Below, one piece after another: positions 59,073 through 64,000 of a stretch of DNA of 64,000 nucleotides. The position numbers and the translations under genes were made by a program. This DNA is from Spirometra erinaceieuropaei (Eukaryota; Platyhelminthes; Cestoda; Diphyllobothriidea; Diphyllobothriidae). The notes beneath the pieces are model-generated. The model saw nothing but the letters and a program-made list of their open reading frames with translations, had not been told where the DNA came from and did no database searches. Within the stretch, counting starts at the first letter, position 1. Each line of letters opens with the position of its first letter. Location: positions 946,305 to 1,010,304 of the forward strand of contig CACRXP010000016.1 of assembly GCA_902702965.1 (NCBI GenBank), read 5' to 3'.

Positions 59073-59403
59073 GACCGACTTACGTGGCCACCTAAACAGG
59101 ACATGAAAATAGGAACGCCTCCCCCAAGTAATAAAGGGGGATCTGAGCATAATTCCGGAAGGGACGAAATACCCCCGTGCCCTTACCCCAACATAAGCTC
59201 CAATTTTAACCCTAACTCCGCCCTGAACCTTAGAGCTGCAGTTAACATTAGCTCCTGCCTTAACTCTAAACTTGATCCTGACTTGCCTTACCGTTAACTT
59301 TGAATCTAGCCCTAAACGCAATCCTTAATCTAAACCTAACCTTAATTTCACAGGAAGTTGGCTCCTGTTCTCATGTCCGGTTTAGACGTCCACATAAGTC
59401 AGC
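59073..59403. mobile_element. MITE-like element with telomere-like core (copy 4)
   Basis: Inverted arms of about 40 bp: GACCGACTTACGTGGCCACC and on at 59073-59117, mirrored at 59363-59403 (reversed reading GGCTGACTTATGTGGACGTC). The core (59185-59350) is a very degenerate CCCTAA-type sequence (TTAACCCTAACTCCG, TCTAAACCTAACCTT). The arm pattern TTAYGTGGCC..CCT resembles copy 2. Confidence 0.55.
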
Positions 59404-59624
59404 CCTATCGGGAGGCCCTCAGTGCCGTTACACAAACGTGACTGGTAGCCGGCCCCTATGGTCGGAGACTTGGAAAATATACCATTATTCAACAAGCTGG
59501 AGGGACGCAGTTTAAAGCTTCAGACTTTCCCTGGAAATGATCAAACCCTGCAGGGTACACACACAGTCAAATTAACCCTAATTAACTGTGGCGACCGTTA
59601 AACAGTGCTTTTAACTGGTAGGTG

Positions 59625-59855
59625 TTTTGGCAGATTTTGGGCAATCCATCTTGACCGAACTGCGAAAAACTCGGCGACCTCGATGGGATCCGAATTAAAG
59701 ACAGCTTGAGTACAGCCAACGCTCTAGTCACCTGAGCTGCTCAACCCCACCGGGAGTTTAATTACATTTGGGTCAAGTTGCCCGCCCAGTTTACTGCAAT
59801 GTATGGAATCAACTAAATCTTATACAGTAACCTGATTGCCCGAGCAGGATTTCCT
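59625..59855 (-). repeat. tRNA-derived SINE, family B, copy 3
   Basis: Minus strand: GAGCAGCTCAGGTGACTAGA, GCGTTGGCTGTACTCAAGCT, CATCGAGGTCGCCGAGTTTT. It matches the 8119 copy from GGAAATCCTGC to AAAATCTGCCAAAA, including the non-tRNA flanks. The B-box is eroded (GGATCCCATCG). It ends 1-2 bp from the start of a family D element. Confidence 0.75.
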
Positions 59856-59856
59856 A

Positions 59857-60849
59857 CAGTAGGTGGGCTAACTCATGAAATGTCAACCGAAATTCCGAAA
59901 TGCGTTGTCGTTTCGAAAAGATTAATTAAGTAGGGTTGTAAACTAACTATCGCGCAGCATAATTCTATCATAATTCAGTTACCTCAGGGTACCGGCTTTC
60001 TAATGAACTATTTTTCGACTGCATGCAAAAACTATACTCTGCAAAAAGTGACTACATATGTAGCACGCATTTTTCTCATTGATTATCGATGCCTCTAAAA
60101 GTCCAGTTATATTTCATGGGAAACATGAATAAAAATATTCATTCTTCCGCTCATTCGGTAGAAATTTACGTCTTCTTCCAATTTTATACTCGACGGAAGG
60201 GTAAAATTCGATTTTCAAAAACTTTCCCAGTTCCGGAATAATTTTGAACCCGCTCTGCCCTCCCACTTGCATTCGGGGTTTACAAACTATAGGCCATGTA
60301 TTTCCCGAGTACGGAAAACCATGCTTTTCTCTAAGGTATTGCGGGGAGACCATATGGGGTTCATAAAATTTACCATTGGATTTGAGTCACATTGCTAAAT
60401 TTACAAGCCACATTGGTAAATGCAGAGACATGACGTTTTATGAACGGTCATTTCACGGTATTTAAAAGTCTCACAATTAGAAACTTATTTAAAATGAATT
60501 ATGTTTCTCCTTCGAGCACAAAACTGAAAGAAGACGTAAGGTTCTACCGAATGAGCGGAAGAATGAATATTTTCATCCATGTTTTCCATGAACTATAATT
60601 GGACTTTTAGGGGCATCGAAAATCAAAGACAGGATTGCATGCTACTTAAGTAGTCATTTTTTGCAGAGTATAGTTTCTGCATGCAGTCGGAAATAAGTTC
60701 ATTCGAAAGCCGACACCCAGAGGTGACTCAATTATTATAGAATTATGCTGTAGGCTGCCTAGCTTTACAACCCTACTTATTTAATCCTTTCGAAACGAAA
60801 ACGCATTTCGGAATTTCGGCCGACATTTTATGAGTTATCCCCACCTACC
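59857..60849. mobile_element. Long-TIR element, family D, copy 2 (longest)
   Basis: Left end CAGTAGGTGGGCTAACTCAT, right end (reversed) GGTAGGTGGGGATAACTCAT. Arms of about 300 bp hold CGAAATTCCGAAATGCGTT and the GCATGC..AAAAAGTGACTAC stretch in both orientations. The inner ~400 bp is absent from copy 1, so copy 1 is an internal deletion form. No coding capacity for a transposase. Confidence 0.8.
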
Positions 60850-60869
60850 TTCTTGAGTTCTGTGTGCTC

Positions 60870-61440
60870 TGCAAAGCTGGTGGATGCACATCGTGAGGAA
60901 CGGCTATGGACAGAGGAGTTGCTCAGCCGTTGGCGCATTCAGGCCGTCAGGTAGGTCTCGATGACCTCTTGCTCGCGGACGACTGTGCAAAACGGGAGTG
61001 GACATGCAGCGGAGCATTGACCTTCTTGCCTCCGGTTGAACAAACTTTGGACTAACCATGAACATGGAGAAAGTGGTGGTCATGCATCAATCAACATCAG
61101 CTGGACAGTACACGCACAAAATCAGCGTGAGAGGAACTCGCCCCACACCAGCGGACAAATTCACGCATTTGATGTCACAGACGGTGACCCTGGGCGTTGG
61201 AACAGTGCCTGCGTGCGCAACCGTTTTGTGACACAAACAAAGGGGCCGCTGTGAGGAGACCACGAGGACCATCCTCAAACGCCAGGGACTCAACCCTTCG
61301 GTATTCAGTCTGGCGTTCGACAGGGTTGTATCCAGTCGCCCATTCTGTTCAACTACGCTTGAAAGTTCATCTCTCATCCGCGCCAAAAAGGCCACGTCCT
61401 AGACGCCTTGATGTCGCAAACATCCGGCAAACCAGCACTG
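60870..61440 (+). pseudogene. Non-LTR reverse transcriptase fragment
   Basis: Shifted frames read MQRSIDLLASG, NFGLTMNMEKVVVMHQSTSA, then HKISVRGTRPTPADKFTHLM. This is the stretch after the YADD motif in a group of endonuclease-reverse transcriptases ('M...D.F...C..FGL.IN..KT.VM.Q'). It differs from the RTE-like element that follows, so two LINEs are joined here. Confidence 0.6.
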
Positions 61441-62365
61441 CTGAAGCCCTGAGTAGAGAAATCCGGACAGAGTTGTATCCTGTCACCCATTCTGATCAAC
61501 TACGCTATTGACTGGATTCTCGGGAGGGTCCTACACGAGGGTGAAGGTGTTGAATTTGCACCCGGACACCGACTGACGGATCTCGACTATGCTGATGATA
61601 TCGCCTTACTTGCTTCAAGTTTTGGTGATCTGCAGTCTATGGTATCACGGGTGGACGAGGTCGCTCAATCGGTCGGTTTATGCATAAACGCTGGGAAGAC
61701 TTAAGTGTTCTCAAACTGCATCCCTGACCAGGAGAAGGCACATCTCGGGATTGATGGCTGTCAACTTGAAGAAGTTGACAGTTTTANNNNNNNNNNNNNN
61801 NNNNNNNNNNNNNNNNNNNNNNNNNNNNNNNNNNNNNNNNNNNNNNNNNNNNNNNNNNNNNNNNNNNTCTTTATGTTTGCGAATGCTGGACTGTACGCGT
61901 GGAGGACGAACGAAAACTGGAGGTATTTGACCACCACTGCTTGAGGACCATCCTTTGAGCGGAGTTCACCGACTTCGTCTCGAAGGAGACAGTCCACGCT
62001 CGCTGCGATGACATCGCAAGGATAACTCAGGCCATCCAGGAAAGATGACTGAGTTGGTTTGGGCGTGTTCTTCGTCTTCCACCTCAGGAGCTCAGTGTTA
62101 CTGTCCTCGATCCGGCACCGTTACCCCATTGGAGGCATCGAAGAGGGGGTCAGCTCAAAACCTGGCTCGACGCAATTCGTCAAGACATGGAGATTGTTTT
62201 TGGAGCTTGGGTATTCGGTCTCCATCGCTGACGAAGAGAATGGGTTGAGCTGTCCAGATCTGCTGCCTCGGATCGTCACGCGTGGAGAGGCACAGTTCGG
62301 GACATTATCGAGGCCGGCAAGATCATGTATGATCGCAGCCGTACCAAGTACAAATAAGTACAACC
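61441..62365 (+). pseudogene. RTE-like LINE, plus copy (interrupted by gap)
   Basis: Shifted frames read HRLTDLDYADDIALLASSFG (intact YADD), QSVGLCINAGKT, then after the gap LYVCECWTVRVEDERKLEVF, DHHCLRTIL, ARITQAIQERLSWFGRVLRL-like, PPQELSVTVLDP, and QLKTWLDAIRQDMEIVFGAW. That is the palm and C-terminal region of RTE-type reverse transcriptases. Stops at 61704 and 61962 and a frameshift near 62215 break it. It ends in GTACAAATAAGTACAA, a short tail shared with the minus copy. Confidence 0.75.
61787..61867. other. Assembly gap (81 N)
   Basis: Unknown bases inside the plus RTE-like copy. The minus copy has about 165 bp between the matching flanks (63702-63866). Confidence 1.
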
Positions 62366-63215
62366 CTGAGATCGAGGACGATTTTGCTCAGAATTGGCAG
62401 ACGTTGCGCACTGCCGTAGGGACTGGAATCGTAATCTACAAAGCCAATCGCATAGAGGAGACCGAAGAGAAGTTACGCAAGTCTCGAGTGCTACGGAGTA
62501 ACGCAACAAATGTCAAACATCAACCAGAAAGCCCGCATTGTCATCCTCAGAGCCGCCGTCACGGCAACCCTTCCAACTCACCACCCTGACACAGAGCGAT
62601 GCCATCGTCATCGACGTCGTGGAAGTAGACCCGTACAGCTATTCTCTCATCCTTACCCTTCCCTCACCACCAATACCATCATTAAATTCCAATTTGTCCC
62701 CATTGCTGCCACAAGTTCATACAACACATCAGACTGGTCGGCCGCTTGCGAATCCATCACGCCGTGGCCGGTAAACCCGTGTCATGATCTCCAATAGACA
62801 CCCATGCCTTCGGCTAGTTTCTCTTGTTGATCTTGGATGTGATGTCGTCGCACGGACATACTTGGCCGGAAACGCACCTATGGAAACCATCAGCAAAACA
62901 ACACCGTCCAGACCATATTGTAAAACCTCACCCACCTACACGGGCTATGCTACACACGAAGCTACTCTATTCACGACGTTTAAGCGACACCTCTCCCCAC
63001 ATACCTGCAGTGCACATGCGACTAACTTTTCCAGTGCCCATACGGCGTATGAAGCGTCGCATGCCAGAACACGCACGCTGCTCTTAAGTGGGACTTTGTC
63101 CTCTGTAGCCCCCTGGCACGTCAGGTGGGAACCAGTTCGCCTGCGGCACACGTAGACAGACCACTCAACCTTGCCAAACACTAAGCTTACCCAGCACTGG
63201 CTGGTTGGAGAACTC
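62366..63215. other. Spacer between two inverted LINE copies
   Basis: Frames up to about 123 codons, no recognised domain. Confidence 0.4.
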
Positions 63216-64000
63216 AGAAAGTCCCCGATCCCAGGGTTGTACTTATTTGTACTTGGTACGGCTGCGATCATGCCTGATCTTGCCGGCCTCGATGATGTCC
63301 CGAACTGTACCTCTCCATGCGTGACGATCCGCGGCAGCTGATCTGGACAGCTCAACCCATTCTCTTCGTCAGCGATGGAGACCGAATACCCAAGCTCCAA
63401 AAACAATCTCCATGTCTTGACGAATTGTGTCGAGCCAGGTTTTGAGCTGACCCCCTCTTCGACGCCTCCAATGGGGCAATGGTGCCGGATCGCGGGCAGG
63501 AACACTGAGCTCCTGAGGTGGACGACGAAGAACATGCCCAAACCACCTTACGCTTGCGATGTTATCGCAGCGAGCGTGGACTGTCTCCTTCGAGACGAAG
63601 TCGGTGAACTCCGCTCAAAGGATGGTCCTCAAGCAGTGGTGGTCAAATACCTCCAGTTTTCGTTCGTCCTCCACGCGTACAGTCCAGCATTCGCAAACAT
63701 AAAGGACAGATGCACGGTACACGCAAATCATAGTGGCGATGGAGAGGTCGCGTCGGATCCATAGACGCTTTCTAAGGCTTGAGAAAACCCCTCGGGCAGC
63801 ATCGATTCGGGAGACAATGTCATCCTTACTCTACCCATTCGGCAGTAGCCTCGCCCCGAGGCATTTAAAACTGTCAACTTCTTCAAGTTGACAGCCATCA
63901 ATCCCGAGATGTGCCTTCTCCTGGTCAGGGATGCAGTTTGAGAACACTTAAGTCTTCCCAGCGTTTATGCATAAACCGACCGATTGAGCGACCTCGTCCA
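63216..64000 (-). pseudogene. RTE-like LINE, minus copy (runs off the window)
   Basis: Reverse complement of the plus copy: minus frame 62945-63541 has VEEGVSSKPGSTQFVKTWRL as in the plus copy. It lacks about 30 bp between CGATAACATCGCAAG and GTGGTTTGGGC that the plus copy has, and carries the sequence missing in the plus copy's gap. The rest of the element lies beyond 64000. Confidence 0.75.

Noticed and set aside
1..64000. CRISPR arrays, operons, riboswitches or bacterial mobile elements
   Set aside because: None found; the spliced genes and retroelements show eukaryotic DNA.

Overview
The window reads as flatworm (Platyhelminthes) nuclear DNA, most likely from a repeat-rich tapeworm; a diphyllobothriidean is my best guess but is not proven. 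The reasons are spliced genes with GT-AG introns (one only 31 nt long), a CsRn1-type Ty3 retrotransposon with the CHCC Gag box, Penelope-like GIY-YIG retroelements, CR1/jockey-like and RTE-like LINEs, tRNA-derived SINEs, and two runs of N from scaffolding. There is no sign of bacterial gene organisation.

Only two cellular genes can be supported. CHMP2A (ESCRT-III subunit, Vps2 family) lies on the minus strand at 22293-23482; three exons give a complete 230-residue protein. RNPS1 (exon-junction-complex/ASAP splicing factor) lies on the plus strand; four exons between 47329 and 55368 carry the RRM and the Arg- and Ser-rich tail, while its first exon(s) are not identified. The two genes are not functionally linked.

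Layout: 1-1030 diverged tandem repeats; 1775-2548 a transposase-like ORF and a telomere-like array; 3.7-3.9 kb a GAGCTC palindrome cluster; 4.3-4.8 kb a second telomere-like array; 5.1-9.2 kb Penelope-like fragments and a SINE; 11.6-12.6 kb a Penelope foldback; 12.7-13.4 kb a long-TIR element; 13.8-14.6 kb a third telomere-like array; 15.2-16.0 kb a LINE tail and a SINE dimer; 17-20 kb a dispersed repeat family, a (CAC)n tract and a ~590 bp ACT/GCT/ATT tract; 22.3-23.5 kb CHMP2A; 24.7-34.1 kb a three-level nest of retrotransposons (LINE, then a Ty3 element, then an almost intact CsRn1-like element); 34.1-38.0 kb minus-strand LINE copies; 38-47 kb mostly unrecognised DNA with an 856 N gap; 47.3-55.4 kb RNPS1, with SINEs and TIR elements in its introns; 55.4-59 kb mostly unrecognised; 59.1-60.8 kb a fourth telomere-like array, a SINE and a TIR element; 60.9-64.0 kb two RTE-like LINE copies in inverted orientation.

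The most interesting signals are four degenerate CCCTAA-type arrays, each bracketed by inverted repeats with related ends (a possible undescribed non-autonomous element family), the three-level nest with a young CsRn1-like element whose protease active-site Asp reads Asn, the Penelope foldback, and tandemly dimerised tRNA-Arg-like SINEs.
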